Of a stretch of 64,000 bases of DNA, positions 34,493-44,545 are shown piece after piece. The DNA comes from Peribacillus sp044761665 (GTDB lineage Bacteria > Bacillota > Bacilli > Bacillales > DSM-1321). Below the pieces are notes generated by a model that saw only the letters and a list, made by a program, of their open reading frames with translations, was not told where the DNA came from and ran no database searches. Position 1 is the first letter of the stretch, and every line of letters starts with the position of its first letter. The DNA lies in contig NZ_JBIWCW010000008.1 of the NCBI RefSeq assembly GCF_044761665.1, positions 1 through 64,000 of the forward strand, given 5' to 3'. The translations under genes and the position numbers were made by a program.

Positions 34493-36904
34493 ATGGATAT
34501 TGCATCCGTCATAGTGGATGTACCTGCCAAACAAACGGATCGGGAGTTCGACTATCGCATTCCAAAGAAATGGATCGAGGTAATTAAACCTGGAATGCGC
34601 GTCATTGTTCCATTTGGTCCAAGAATGGTACAGGGATTCGTAACGGGTTTGAAAGAAAAAAGTGAATTTGCTAAACTCCGCCATATTAAAGAACCGATGG
34701 ATCTTGAGCCAGTTTTGAATGATGAGTTGCTTAAGCTTGGTGACTGGTTGACGAAAGAGGCCATGTGTTTCAAAATTTCAGCCTTGCAAGCGATGCTTCC
34801 GGCAGCCATGAAAGCGAAATATGAAAAAGTCATCAATATCGTAGACGGGAAAAAGGCCCAGCTCGCTACAATGATACAAGCTCTTTTCGGTAAGCATGAC
34901 TCACTATCATGGAAAGATGTGATAGAAGGGGAGCATGCTTCCCTATTTCAAAAAGAGTTGCAAAAAGGGAATTTGGAGTTAGTGTATTTTGTGAAAAACC
35001 GCCTCAATAAAAAGACCGTGCGGGTCATAAAACCGGTATTATCTTCAATGGAATTGACAGAAATGGCTTCAAATCTGTCTGGGAATGCAAGAAAACAGCA
35101 GGAACTGATTCAATATTTCATTGAACATCCAGATCCAGTTCCGCTGAAGGAGCTCCTGGAATTGGTTAACACTTCAAGCGGAACGGTTAAGTCTCTTGTT
35201 TCAAAGGGAGCGGTAATGGAGCTTGATCAGGAAGTGTATCGTGACCCCTATGAAAACCGTATTTTTGAAAAATCCAATCCTTTTACGTTATCGCATGAAC
35301 AGGCTGTAGCCTTGAAGCCTATTCAGGAGAAAATAAAACATGATGAACATGACGTTTTCCTTCTTTATGGTGTGACGGGGAGTGGAAAGACCGAAGTTTA
35401 TTTGCAGGCCATCGCTTCGGTTATGGAAAAAGGAAAGGAAGCCATCATGCTGGTTCCCGAAATTTCCTTGACGCCCCAAACGGTGAAGCGGTTTAAGGAA
35501 CGTTTTGGCGAGCAGGTTGCGGTCATGCATAGTGGCTTGTCCGTCGGAGAAAAATATGATGAATGGCGAAAAATTCACCGGAAAGAAGTTAAGGTGGTGG
35601 TAGGTGCACGATCCGCCGTGTTTGCTCCTTTTGAGAACTTGGGAATCGTCATTATTGACGAGGAGCATGAGGCGAGTTATAAGCAAGAAGAAAATCCACG
35701 CTATCATGCAAGGGATGTTGCAATCGAACGTGCAAGATCCTATCATTGTCCGGTCATCCTCGGAAGCGCCACCCCAACCCTTGAATCTTTTGCCCGTGCC
35801 AATAAAAACGTCTATCAGTTATTGACCCTCAGTCAGCGGATGAATAAACATGCGATGCCTACCGTCGATATCGTGGATATGAGGGAAGAATTAAGGTCTG
35901 GAAACCGTTCGATGTTTTCAGAACTGCTATTTACGAAGCTGCAAGATCGACTTGAAAAGGGACAGCAGACGGTCTTGATGCTGAATAAACGTGGGCATTC
36001 CTCATTCGTCATGTGCCGTAGCTGCGGATTGGTTATCAACTGTCCGAATTGTGACATTTCCCTCACCTACCATCGCTTTAATGATATAATGAAATGCCAT
36101 TATTGCGGATTTGAGGAAGGCATGCCTTCCGTTTGTCCGGAGTGCGAGAGCGACCACATCCGATTCTTCGGAACAGGGACGCAAAAGGTGGAAGAAGAGC
36201 TCGCAAAGATTCTTCCTGATGCCAAAGTAATCCGGATGGATGTCGATACGACAAGCAGGAAAGGGTCGCATGAGCGGCTGTTGAATGCATTCGGGGAAGG
36301 GAAGGCCGACATACTGCTTGGCACCCAAATGATTGCGAAAGGGCTTGATTTTCCGAATATCACGTTGGTTGGCGTGCTTTCAGCCGATACAATGCTGCAT
36401 CTGCCTGATTTTCGTTCTTCGGAAAAGACATTCCAGTTGTTGACCCAAGTTAGCGGAAGGGCTGGACGCCACAAACTTCCCGGCGAAGTGGTGATCCAGA
36501 CCTATACACCTGAGCATTACAGCATAGAGCTTTCCGCTTTGCAGGATTACGATGCTTTTTTCGAGAGGGAGATGTATATCCGGAGGCAAGCCCATTATCC
36601 TCCTTATTATTATGTAGTCCTCGTTACGGTGTCGCATGAGGACCTGATGAAAACGGTGAGTGTGACAGATAAGATTACTAATTATTTGAGTTCCCGCCTG
36701 CACAAGGATTCTATCGTATTAGGCCCGGTTGCTTCCCCCATTAGTCGAATCAACAATAGATATCGCTATCAATGTCTGATAAAATACAAACGAGAGCCGG
36801 AGCTTTACCATCATTTGCGCACCCTTTTGGAGCACTATCAAAAGGAAACGGCCCAGAATCATCTGCAGATTTCAATTGACCTAAATCCGCAGATTATGAT
36901 GTAG
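34493..36904 (+). CDS. priA: Primosomal replication restart helicase PriA
   Basis: 803 residues, superfamily 2 helicase that reloads the replisome at stalled forks. N-terminal DNA-binding domain, Walker A GVTGSGKTEVYL (near residue 290), DEEHE box, and two zinc-binding cysteine clusters (CRSCGLVINCPNC and CHYCG...CPEC). Helicase motif QVSGRAGRH is in the second RecA domain. The ribosome site is weak, suggesting coupling with coaBC. Confidence 0.96.
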   Translation: MDIASVIVDVPAKQTDREFDYRIPKKWIEVIKPGMRVIVPFGPRMVQGFVTGLKEKSEFAKLRHIKEPMDLEPVLNDELLKLGDWLTKEAMCFKISALQAMLPAAMKAKYEKVINIVDGKKAQLATMIQALFGKHDSLSWKDVIEGEHASLFQKELQKGNLELVYFVKNRLNKKTVRVIKPVLSSMELTEMASNLSGNARKQQELIQYFIEHPDPVPLKELLELVNTSSGTVKSLVSKGAVMELDQEVYRDPYENRIFEKSNPFTLSHEQAVALKPIQEKIKHDEHDVFLLYGVTGSGKTEVYLQAIASVMEKGKEAIMLVPEISLTPQTVKRFKERFGEQVAVMHSGLSVGEKYDEWRKIHRKEVKVVVGARSAVFAPFENLGIVIIDEEHEASYKQEENPRYHARDVAIERARSYHCPVILGSATPTLESFARANKNVYQLLTLSQRMNKHAMPTVDIVDMREELRSGNRSMFSELLFTKLQDRLEKGQQTVLMLNKRGHSSFVMCRSCGLVINCPNCDISLTYHRFNDIMKCHYCGFEEGMPSVCPECESDHIRFFGTGTQKVEEELAKILPDAKVIRMDVDTTSRKGSHERLLNAFGEGKADILLGTQMIAKGLDFPNITLVGVLSADTMLHLPDFRSSEKTFQLLTQVSGRAGRHKLPGEVVIQTYTPEHYSIELSALQDYDAFFEREMYIRRQAHYPPYYYVVLVTVSHEDLMKTVSVTDKITNYLSSRLHKDSIVLGPVASPISRINNRYRYQCLIKYKREPELYHHLRTLLEHYQKETAQNHLQISIDLNPQIMM

Positions 36905-36916
36905 TTTTTATGATAT

Positions 36917-36942
36917 CGCGAGCTGTCCAAGCTTGCGTTTTT
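36917..36942 (+). terminator. Terminator-like hairpin between priA and def
   Basis: CGCGAGC (36917-36923) and GCTTGCG (36931-36937), with one G-U pair and a seven-base loop, precede TTTTT. It may partly end priA transcripts or process the message. It is short, so readthrough is likely. Confidence 0.5.
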
Positions 36943-36986
36943 ATATAGTAAGTTTCGTTTTCCATATTAGGAGGGTAATTTTCACT

Positions 36987-37472
36987 TTGGCTATTTTACC
37001 GATTGTCATGTTTCCAGAAAAAATTTTAAAACAAAAATGCGATAAAATAACAAGTTTTGATAAAAAATTGGCAAAGCTGTTGAGTAATATGTATGAAACG
37101 ATGGTTGAAGCAGATGGTGTTGGTCTTGCAGCCCCTCAAGTCGGTGTAAAAAAGCAGGTCGCCGTCGTTGAAATAGAGGAAGGATCAGGTGCAATTGAAT
37201 TGATCAATCCCGAAGTGCTTGAAGCGGACGGAGAACAGACCGGCGTTGAAGGCTGCCTGAGTTTTCCGGACGTTTATGGTGAAGTCTCACGTCCATACCG
37301 TATCAAAGTGCGTGCACAGGATAGGAAAGGGAACTTTTTCGAATTAGAAGCGGAAGATTTCCTGGCGAGGGCCATCCAACATGAAATGGATCATTTGCAA
37401 GGCGTGTTATTTACGAGCAAGGTTTCCCGCTATATTACGGAGGAAGAGTTAGAAAGGTTTGAAGATAAATGA
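36987..37472 (+). CDS. def: Peptide deformylase
   Basis: 161 residues. It removes the N-formyl group from new proteins. All three motifs are present: GVGLAAPQVG, EGCLSFP (metal Cys) and QHEMDHL (metal His pair with catalytic Glu). TTG at 36987, 11 bases after AGGAGGG, gives the expected length. The upstream frame to 36933 is unlikely. Its stop overlaps fmt (ATGA at 37469), so deformylase and formyltransferase are coupled. Confidence 0.94.
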   Translation: MAILPIVMFPEKILKQKCDKITSFDKKLAKLLSNMYETMVEADGVGLAAPQVGVKKQVAVVEIEEGSGAIELINPEVLEADGEQTGVEGCLSFPDVYGEVSRPYRIKVRAQDRKGNFFELEAEDFLARAIQHEMDHLQGVLFTSKVSRYITEEELERFEDK

Positions 37473-38428
37473 CAAAAATAATCTTTATGGGAACACCGGA
37501 CTTTTCAGTACCGGTGCTTAAACGAATCATTGACGAGGGATATGAAGTAATGGCGGTCGTCACTCAGCCAGATCGTCCAGTTGGTAGAAAAAGAGTGTTG
37601 ACGCCTCCGCCTGTTAAAGTCGAAGCAATTAGACAGGGAATTCCCGTTTATCAACCTGAAAAGATCCGTGAAAAAGAAGAACTGGAAAAAATCATCCGTT
37701 TAAATCCGGACTTGGTTGTGACCGCGGCCTTCGGACAGATTTTGCCTAATGAATTATTGGAAGCCCCTAAATTCGGTTGTATTAATGTACATGCCTCCTT
37801 GCTTCCAGAGTTACGTGGCGGAGCGCCCATCCATTACTCGATCTTACAAGGAAAAGAAAAGACGGGAATCACCATCATGTATATGGCTGAAAAATTGGAT
37901 GCCGGGGATATTTTAACGCAGGCAGAATTAATCATTGAAGAAGAGGATAATGTTGGTACACTACATGATAAATTAAGCAAAGTCGGTGCGGATCTATTAG
38001 CTGACACATTACCAAAGCTGTTGAATGGTGAGCTGACCGCAATTAAACAAGACGAAGGAAAAGCCTCTTTTGCCCCTAACATTAAGCGCTCAGAGGAAAA
38101 AATCGACTGGTCGAAAACGGGAGAAGCCATCTATAACCATGTACGCGGCTTGAATCCATGGCCTGTAGCCTATACACTCTTAAACGGGTCTGTCCTAAAA
38201 ATCTGGCAGACAAAGAAAATGAAAGGTAACGCTCAGGCTGAACCAGGAACGATAATAGAAGTGCTTGACGAAGGAATGATCGTGGCAACTGGTAATGAAA
38301 CAGCGGTCCTCATCACTGAGCTACAGCCATCAGGCAAGAAAAAAATGCCGGCCAAAGATTATTTGCTTGGTGCGGGATCTTTCATTAAAGCAGGAATGAA
38401 GTTAGGAGAAACTAATGACACAAACTAA
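37469..38428 (+). CDS. fmt: Methionyl-tRNA formyltransferase
   Basis: 319 residues. It formylates initiator Met-tRNA. FMGTPDFSVPVL at the N-terminus, the catalytic stretch INVHASLLPELRGGAPIHY and an Asp-containing EKLDAGDIL. The C-terminal OB-like domain begins near residue 205. It overlaps rsmB by 14 bases. Confidence 0.96.
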   Translation: MTKIIFMGTPDFSVPVLKRIIDEGYEVMAVVTQPDRPVGRKRVLTPPPVKVEAIRQGIPVYQPEKIREKEELEKIIRLNPDLVVTAAFGQILPNELLEAPKFGCINVHASLLPELRGGAPIHYSILQGKEKTGITIMYMAEKLDAGDILTQAELIIEEEDNVGTLHDKLSKVGADLLADTLPKLLNGELTAIKQDEGKASFAPNIKRSEEKIDWSKTGEAIYNHVRGLNPWPVAYTLLNGSVLKIWQTKKMKGNAQAEPGTIIEVLDEGMIVATGNETAVLITELQPSGKKKMPAKDYLLGAGSFIKAGMKLGETNDTN

Positions 38429-39767
38429 AAAGGGAGTACGTGATATTGCTCTCGACATCTTGGAATCTGTAGAGAAAAATCAATCCTATAGTAACCTGTT
38501 ACTTAACAATTTGATTAAAAAGCACCAATTATCTGCAGTGGACAGTGGATTACTGACGGAAATCAGCTACGGTACGATTCAACGGAAGATGACATTGGAC
38601 TACTATCTGCAGCCATATATAAAAAATCCTAAAAAAACGCAAAGCTGGGTCATAAACCTTCTTAGGCTTTCCGTATACCAAATGGTTTATTTAGATAAAG
38701 TCCCAGACCATGCGATTATTTTTGAAGCCGTCGAGATTTCGAAAAAACGAGGCCATAAAGGAACGCAGTCGATGGTAAATGGCGTACTTAGAAACATCCA
38801 AAGAAATGGTGTGGCCTCTTTTGATGATATCAAGGATGAACGTGAGCGCCTTTCAATCGAAGTAAGTCATCCTGCATGGTTGATCAATCGTTGGGTAGAG
38901 CAATATGGTTTTGAGAAAACAAAGGAAATGTGCGAAATTAACTTAACGGCTCCTTTGCAGACGGGACGGGTCAACCTTAAACAGATTTCCCGTAATGAAT
39001 TGATCAGCATTTTGACTGAAGAAGGGTACGATGTTGAAGCGAGTGAATTTGTCCCGGAATCCATTATCAGCTATAGGGGAAACCTCGCTCATTCAGAAAG
39101 TTATAAATTAGGGTATCTATCGATTCAGGACGAAAGCTCGATGCTAGTCGCCCATGCTTTGGGAGCACATGACAATGATTCGGTCCTTGATTGTTGTGCA
39201 GCCCCGGGAGGCAAGTCGATGCATATCGCTGAAGGGTTAACGACAGGGCAAGTTTATGCACTGGATCTTCATGAGCATAAGGTCAAGCTTATTAAAGAAC
39301 AGGCTGAGCGACTAAAATTAAGGAACAATATTAAAACGCTTGTACTTGATAGCAGAAACGTACAGGAACACTTCAATAAAGAAGGGTTCGACCGAATTCT
39401 AATTGATGCCCCTTGCTCTGGGTTAGGCGTTATGCGCCGGAAGCCTGATGTGAAGTATACTAAAACAAATAATGATATAATGAAACTTTCAAACATACAG
39501 AAACAATTATTGGAAGCAGCTGCTCCGCTTTTAAAACAAGGCGGTCAGTTAGTATATAGTACATGTACGGTGGACAAAGCTGAAAATGACAACGTAGCTG
39601 CGGCATTTTTGGAAAAACATCCTGAATTCGAAATGGATGCAACATTGTCTGACAGGATGCCTGAGAGCGTTCAACCATTTGTCGAAGGTCACACTTTGCA
39701 AGTGTTCCCGCAATATTTTAGCAGTGACGGTTTCTTTATTGCGAGTTTTAGAAAGAAGGTGCTGTAA
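38415..39767 (+). CDS. rsmB: 16S rRNA (cytosine(967)-C5)-methyltransferase RsmB
   Basis: 450 residues. The NusB-like RNA-binding domain (1 to about 140) precedes a Rossmann methyltransferase with SAM motif LDCCAAPGGKSMHIAE. Two catalytic cysteines lie in DAPCSGLGVMRRKPD and YSTCTV. It overlaps fmt at its start and rlmN by one base at its end. Confidence 0.95.
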   Translation: MTQTKKGVRDIALDILESVEKNQSYSNLLLNNLIKKHQLSAVDSGLLTEISYGTIQRKMTLDYYLQPYIKNPKKTQSWVINLLRLSVYQMVYLDKVPDHAIIFEAVEISKKRGHKGTQSMVNGVLRNIQRNGVASFDDIKDERERLSIEVSHPAWLINRWVEQYGFEKTKEMCEINLTAPLQTGRVNLKQISRNELISILTEEGYDVEASEFVPESIISYRGNLAHSESYKLGYLSIQDESSMLVAHALGAHDNDSVLDCCAAPGGKSMHIAEGLTTGQVYALDLHEHKVKLIKEQAERLKLRNNIKTLVLDSRNVQEHFNKEGFDRILIDAPCSGLGVMRRKPDVKYTKTNNDIMKLSNIQKQLLEAAAPLLKQGGQLVYSTCTVDKAENDNVAAAFLEKHPEFEMDATLSDRMPESVQPFVEGHTLQVFPQYFSSDGFFIASFRKKVL

Positions 39768-40861
39768 TGGCAGAGATTACGAAATCATCAAGAGTGAGAA
39801 AAGACACAACACCAGCAAAACCATCGATTTATTCGTTGGAGCTTCACCAAATAAAAGAGTGGTTGGTCGAGAACGGCGAGAAGGCTTTCCGTGCAGATCA
39901 AATTTATGACTGGCTTTACAAAAAACGTGTTTCAAGTTTTGAAGGTATGTCTAACCTATCTAAGACATTGCGCGACAAATTGGAAGCGCAGTTCAATTTC
40001 ACGACATTAAAAACATTGATCCAGCAAACGTCTAATGATGGAACGATGAAGTTCTTATTTGAATTGCAAGATGGTTACTCGATTGAAACTGTACTGATGC
40101 GCCATGAATATGGTAATTCCATTTGTGTTACGACTCAGGTAGGTTGTAGGATTGGTTGTACATTCTGTGCTTCTACGCTTGGTGGATTAAAACGTAATCT
40201 TGAATCAGGGGAAATTGTTGCCCAGGTCGTCAAGGTACAACAAGCACTTGATGAAGTGGAGGAACGTGTCAGCTCGGTCGTAATCATGGGAATCGGCGAA
40301 CCTTTCGATAACTATGATAATATGATGTCTTTCCTGAAGAATATCAATCATGAAAAAGGATTGAATATCGGGGCTCGTCATATTACCGTTTCAACTAGCG
40401 GGATCATTCCGAAGATCTATAAATTTGCGGAAGAAAGCATGCAAATCAATTTTGCGGTATCACTTCACGCACCGAACACAGAGTTAAGAAGTAAATTAAT
40501 GCCAATCAATAAAGCTTATAAGCTACCTGACTTGATTGAAGCCATTAAATATTACACGGAAAAAACCGGTCGACGTGTCAGCTTTGAATATGGTCTATTC
40601 GGAGGCGAAAATGATTCGGTAGAGCATGCTCAAGAATTGGCCGATTTAATTGAAGGTATCAAGTGCCATGTCAATTTAATTCCGGTTAACTATGTACCGG
40701 AGCGCAACTATGTACGTACACCTCGGGATAAGATCTTTGAATTTGAAAAAACGTTGAAAAAGCGTGGTATTAATGTAACAATTCGAAGAGAACAAGGCAG
40801 TGACATTGACGCAGCCTGTGGCCAGCTTCGGGCTAAGGAGCGCAAAGAAGAGACGAGGTGA
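39767..40861 (+). CDS. rlmN: Dual-specificity 23S rRNA/tRNA adenine-C2 methyltransferase RlmN
   Basis: 364 residues, radical SAM enzyme that methylates A2503 of 23S rRNA and tRNA A37. The iron-sulfur motif is CRIGCTFC. The methyl-carrying cysteine lies in DIDAACGQL near the C-terminus. A Cfr antibiotic-resistance enzyme is a homologue, but gene context and sequence fit the housekeeping RlmN. The start overlaps the rsmB stop by one base. Confidence 0.95.
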   Translation: MAEITKSSRVRKDTTPAKPSIYSLELHQIKEWLVENGEKAFRADQIYDWLYKKRVSSFEGMSNLSKTLRDKLEAQFNFTTLKTLIQQTSNDGTMKFLFELQDGYSIETVLMRHEYGNSICVTTQVGCRIGCTFCASTLGGLKRNLESGEIVAQVVKVQQALDEVEERVSSVVIMGIGEPFDNYDNMMSFLKNINHEKGLNIGARHITVSTSGIIPKIYKFAEESMQINFAVSLHAPNTELRSKLMPINKAYKLPDLIEAIKYYTEKTGRRVSFEYGLFGGENDSVEHAQELADLIEGIKCHVNLIPVNYVPERNYVRTPRDKIFEFEKTLKKRGINVTIRREQGSDIDAACGQLRAKERKEETR

Positions 40862-40865
40862 CCCT

Positions 40866-41615
40866 ATGAGGGCAATATTCAAAACAGACCGTGGGAAAGT
40901 CCGTCAGCATAATGAAGATAACGGCGGAATTTTTATGAATCCGGAAGGCGTTCGCCTTGCCATCGTTGCAGATGGCATGGGCGGCCACCGTGCCGGGGAT
41001 GTAGCGAGTGGGATGACGATTGACCTTTTAAAAAAACGATGGGAAGAATCAACCGATATAGAAACGGCTACTGATGCCGAGGAGTGGTTGAGAAGGCACA
41101 TCCTCATTGTCAATCAATTGCTTTTTGAACATGCCGAAGCGAACATAGAATGCAAGGGCATGGGCACAACGATTGTTGCAGCGATATGTACAGATAAATT
41201 TTCGACCATTGCTAACATCGGGGACAGCCGGTGTTATTTGTGCAACGAAAGCGGATTCAAGCAAATCACGGAAGACCACTCCCTTGTTAATGAGTTGGTC
41301 CGTTCAGGTCAGATTACAAAGGAAGACGCCGAGCATCATCCACGAAAAAATGTTTTATTGAGGGCTTTGGGTACCGAATTACAAGTGGAGATGGACATCA
41401 CGACAATCATTTTTGAAGAGCAAGATATGCTATTGCTATGTTCCGACGGACTAACGAATAAAGTAAGTGAATCGGAACTCGAAGAAATGATCAACAATGG
41501 ACAATCACTTGAAGAAAAGGCACAATCGTTAATAGAACTGGCTAATAATTATGGTGGAGAAGATAATATCACCCTTGTGCTTGTTCAATTTTTTGATGAA
41601 AGCGAAAGCAGGTGA
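40866..41615 (+). CDS. prpC: PP2C-type serine/threonine phosphatase PrpC
   Basis: 249 residues. Metal-binding motifs RQHNEDN, VADGMGGHRAGDVAS, GDSRCYL, DGLTNKVS and GGEDNITLVL are complete. It dephosphorylates PrkC and its targets. ATG at 40866 follows GAGGTGACC. The longer frame to 40800 is inside rlmN. The stop overlaps the region just before prkC, as in the conserved prpC-prkC-rsgA order. Confidence 0.95.
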   Translation: MRAIFKTDRGKVRQHNEDNGGIFMNPEGVRLAIVADGMGGHRAGDVASGMTIDLLKKRWEESTDIETATDAEEWLRRHILIVNQLLFEHAEANIECKGMGTTIVAAICTDKFSTIANIGDSRCYLCNESGFKQITEDHSLVNELVRSGQITKEDAEHHPRKNVLLRALGTELQVEMDITTIIFEEQDMLLLCSDGLTNKVSESELEEMINNGQSLEEKAQSLIELANNYGGEDNITLVLVQFFDESESR

Positions 41616-41620
41616 ACTCA

Positions 41621-43639
41621 ATGTTGATTGGTAGAAGAATCAACGGCCGTTATAAACTGATCGAAATGGTCGGTGGCGGCGGTATGGCTAATGTTTACCT
41701 TGCGAGAGATATGATTTTGGACCGTGATGTTGCATTGAAGATCCTGCGGATGGATTTTAATAATGACGATGAGTTCATCAAACGCTTTAATCGGGAAGCG
41801 CAATCAGCAACGAGTCTCGCCCATCCGAATATTGTCAGTATTTATGATGTCGGAGAAGAAAATGATATCTACTATATCGTCATGGAATATGTGGACGGGT
41901 TTACATTAAAGCAATACATACAAAAATACTATCCAATTCCTGTTGAAAAATCCTTAGATATCATGAAGCAAATTACGGCTGCCATCTCCCATGCCCATCA
42001 TAATGGGATCATCCACAGGGACATCAAGCCTCAGAATATCTTGATAGATAATGAAGGTACGGTCAAAATCACTGATTTCGGAATCGCCTTGGCGCTAAGT
42101 GCAACGAATATAACTCAGACGAATGCCGTATTAGGTTCTGTTCATTACTTGTCACCGGAGCAGGCCAGAGGCGGCATGGCCAATAAGAAATCGGATATAT
42201 ACTCACTCGGTATCGTCATGTTTGAAATCTTAACGGGTAGGCTCCCGTTTTCCGGTGAATCTGCCGTCTCTATCGCTCTTAAGCATTTACAATCAGAGAC
42301 ACCGTCACCAAAGCGCTGGAATCCTGAGATACCGCAAAGTGTCGAAAACATCATCTTGAAAGCTACGGCAAAGGATTCGTATTATCGTTACGAAAGCGTG
42401 GACACAATGGAAGATGATATTCGAACATCGCTTAATCCAGAGCGCTTGAATGAATTGCCTTTTACTATACCGGAAGACCATGATGCAACAAAAGCCATTC
42501 CCATCATCACGAATGACCAGCTTCCGAGCATTGATGAGACTATCATTAGGGGACCGGAAAAAAATACAAACGCAGTTGAAGAAGATGAAACAATTGGTGA
42601 GCCAGAAACAGTGACTAAGGCAAAAAAGAAACAGAAAAAACAAAAAACGAAATCAAAACAAAAAAATAAAAAGCGCAAGAAATGGCCGGTTATTTTAGTT
42701 ACCGTCTTTTTGGCTTTAGCAGTCGTTGCCATCTTATCCATTACAGTTTTCCCTTCTATGCTTGGCACTAAGGAAGTGACCGTCCCTGATTTAAAAGGGA
42801 AGGAGCTTGATGATGCCATTTCTACTTTAAATGGATTAGGATTCGAGGTTGGGAATACGATTGAGATTAATGATGAAGAAGTCGAAAAGGGTCGCGTCAT
42901 CAAAACAAACCCTAAGGAAGGCAAGACGGTAAAAGAAGGTGCCAAGATCATTCTCTATCAAAGCTTGGGTAAAGAAACGATTACGTTGTCTGATTATGAA
43001 GGCAGAAATTTTGAAGATATAGAGGACATGCTCAATAAGATGGGTTTCAAGGATATCCCCGTAACCGAAGTATTTGATGACAGCGAGCCGGGTACGATCA
43101 TTGACCAAGATCCTTCGGAAGGCTTTGAGGTGATACCTTCAGAGACGGAACTCGAGCTCAAGGTCAGTAAAGGTGCCGATCGATTAACCTTAAAAAATCT
43201 GACTGGATTCAATGAGACCGCCCTAAATGATTACTCCAATGAAAGCGGCTTAAAAATCGCCGTGGAAAAAGAAGTGTATTCAGAATCTGTCGCTGAGGGG
43301 CTTGTTATTTCGCAGTCACCAGAACCGACCACTAAAGTCGATAAGGGAAGTACGGTAAGCGTGGTCCTTTCAAAAGGCAAAGAAGAGATCCCACCTAAGA
43401 CGGTTACTGAGGAATTCACGATCGAATATGATCCGGTAGAGCCTGGTAAACCGCAGCAAGTCCAGATCTTCATTGAAGACATCAATAATAGCATGACCGA
43501 GCCCTACGATACTTTTGCGCTCTTGGAAAATCAAAAACAAGAGTTGAAGTTATTGGTATCCAAAGATAAGAAAGCCGGATATAAAGTCATGCGCGACGGT
43601 CAGGTCATCAAAGAGAAAACCGTCACTTATCCGGAATGA
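41621..43639 (+). CDS. prkC: Serine/threonine protein kinase PrkC with PASTA repeats
   Basis: 672 residues. Cytoplasmic kinase domain (about 10-270) with GGGGMANVYLA loop, ALKIL lysine, HRDIKPQNIL catalytic loop and DFGIA. A very basic Lys/Gln stretch (about 330-352) precedes one membrane helix (about 355-378). At least three extracellular PASTA domains follow (VTVPDLKGKELDDA and later repeats), then a C-terminal Ig-like domain. It senses muropeptides and triggers germination in B. subtilis. ATG at 41621 matches the family start; a GTG at 41612 is less likely. Confidence 0.95.
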   Translation: MLIGRRINGRYKLIEMVGGGGMANVYLARDMILDRDVALKILRMDFNNDDEFIKRFNREAQSATSLAHPNIVSIYDVGEENDIYYIVMEYVDGFTLKQYIQKYYPIPVEKSLDIMKQITAAISHAHHNGIIHRDIKPQNILIDNEGTVKITDFGIALALSATNITQTNAVLGSVHYLSPEQARGGMANKKSDIYSLGIVMFEILTGRLPFSGESAVSIALKHLQSETPSPKRWNPEIPQSVENIILKATAKDSYYRYESVDTMEDDIRTSLNPERLNELPFTIPEDHDATKAIPIITNDQLPSIDETIIRGPEKNTNAVEEDETIGEPETVTKAKKKQKKQKTKSKQKNKKRKKWPVILVTVFLALAVVAILSITVFPSMLGTKEVTVPDLKGKELDDAISTLNGLGFEVGNTIEINDEEVEKGRVIKTNPKEGKTVKEGAKIILYQSLGKETITLSDYEGRNFEDIEDMLNKMGFKDIPVTEVFDDSEPGTIIDQDPSEGFEVIPSETELELKVSKGADRLTLKNLTGFNETALNDYSNESGLKIAVEKEVYSESVAEGLVISQSPEPTTKVDKGSTVSVVLSKGKEEIPPKTVTEEFTIEYDPVEPGKPQQVQIFIEDINNSMTEPYDTFALLENQKQELKLLVSKDKKAGYKVMRDGQVIKEKTVTYPE

Positions 43640-43662
43640 AAAATTAATTTAGGAGTGTGGCT

Positions 43663-44544
43663 ATGCCCGAAGGAAAAATCATTAAAGCCTTAAGCGGCTT
43701 TTATTATGTTTTAGATGGAGAAGAAGTATACCAGTGCCGAGGCCGAGGAGTTTTTCGAAAAAATAAGGTGACGCCCCTTGTTGGCGATTATGTGGCATTT
43801 GAGGCAGAGAATAAAACGGACGGGACGGTCACGGAGGTCAAGCCACGAAAGAATGAATTGGTTCGTCCACCCATATCGAATGTCGATCAGGCGATTCTTG
43901 TTTTTTCTGCCGTCGAACCGGATTTCAGTCCAGCCTTGCTAGATAGATTCCTGGTCCTCATTGAAGACAATGAAATCGAACCCATCATTGTCGTAACGAA
44001 GATGGATTTGGTACCCTCCGATAAAAAGGAGGGATTGACTCAATATATCAAGGATTACCAGAAGTTAGGCTATGCTGTTTTGGAAACATCTTCTATAACC
44101 GCAGGAGGTGTCGATCAGCTTGTTCCATTTATAGAAGGGAAAACAAGTGTCTTTGCCGGTCAGTCTGGAGTGGGGAAATCCTCGCTGTTGAATGCCATCA
44201 ATCCGAGTTTGGCTCTTAAGACAGACGACATTTCTTCCCATTTAGGACGCGGAAAGCATACTACACGTCATGTGGAATTGATTCATATGGGCACTGGCCT
44301 CGTTGCGGATACGCCGGGATTCAGTTCACTTGAGTTCATGGACATGGAAGCAGAACGCCTTTCGTATTGTTTCCCTGAGATGCATAAGCTTGGTGAGGAT
44401 TGCAAGTTCAGAGCCTGCCTGCATGACAAAGAACCGAAGTGCGCTGTGAAAGAAGCGGTGGAAACGGGAGAAATTCCACGTTACCGGTATGAACATTATA
44501 TGCAGTTTTTAGAGGAAATTAGAGATAGAAAGCCGAGGTATTAG
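43663..44544 (+). CDS. rsgA: Ribosome small subunit-dependent GTPase RsgA (CpgA)
   Basis: 293 residues, circularly permuted GTPase. N-terminal OB fold, then G4 VVTKMD, G1 GQSGVGKSSLLN, G3 DTPGFSS, and a C-terminal zinc site (C..C.H..C in CKFRACLHDKEPKC). It checks 30S maturation and is phosphorylated by PrkC in B. subtilis, which fits its place after the kinase. ATG at 43663 follows AGGAG, and a GTG at 43657 is also in frame. Confidence 0.95.
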   Translation: MPEGKIIKALSGFYYVLDGEEVYQCRGRGVFRKNKVTPLVGDYVAFEAENKTDGTVTEVKPRKNELVRPPISNVDQAILVFSAVEPDFSPALLDRFLVLIEDNEIEPIIVVTKMDLVPSDKKEGLTQYIKDYQKLGYAVLETSSITAGGVDQLVPFIEGKTSVFAGQSGVGKSSLLNAINPSLALKTDDISSHLGRGKHTTRHVELIHMGTGLVADTPGFSSLEFMDMEAERLSYCFPEMHKLGEDCKFRACLHDKEPKCAVKEAVETGEIPRYRYEHYMQFLEEIRDRKPRY

Positions 44545-44545
44545 T

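Noticed and set aside
39767..40861. Cfr-type antibiotic resistance methyltransferase
   Set aside because: The protein keeps the RlmN context (rsmB-rlmN-prpC) and RlmN-like sequence, so the housekeeping enzyme is the better call.
42388..42951. 187-residue open frame antisense to prkC
   Set aside because: It is a shadow of the prkC linker and PASTA region, with no ribosome site and low-complexity Ser/Phe content.
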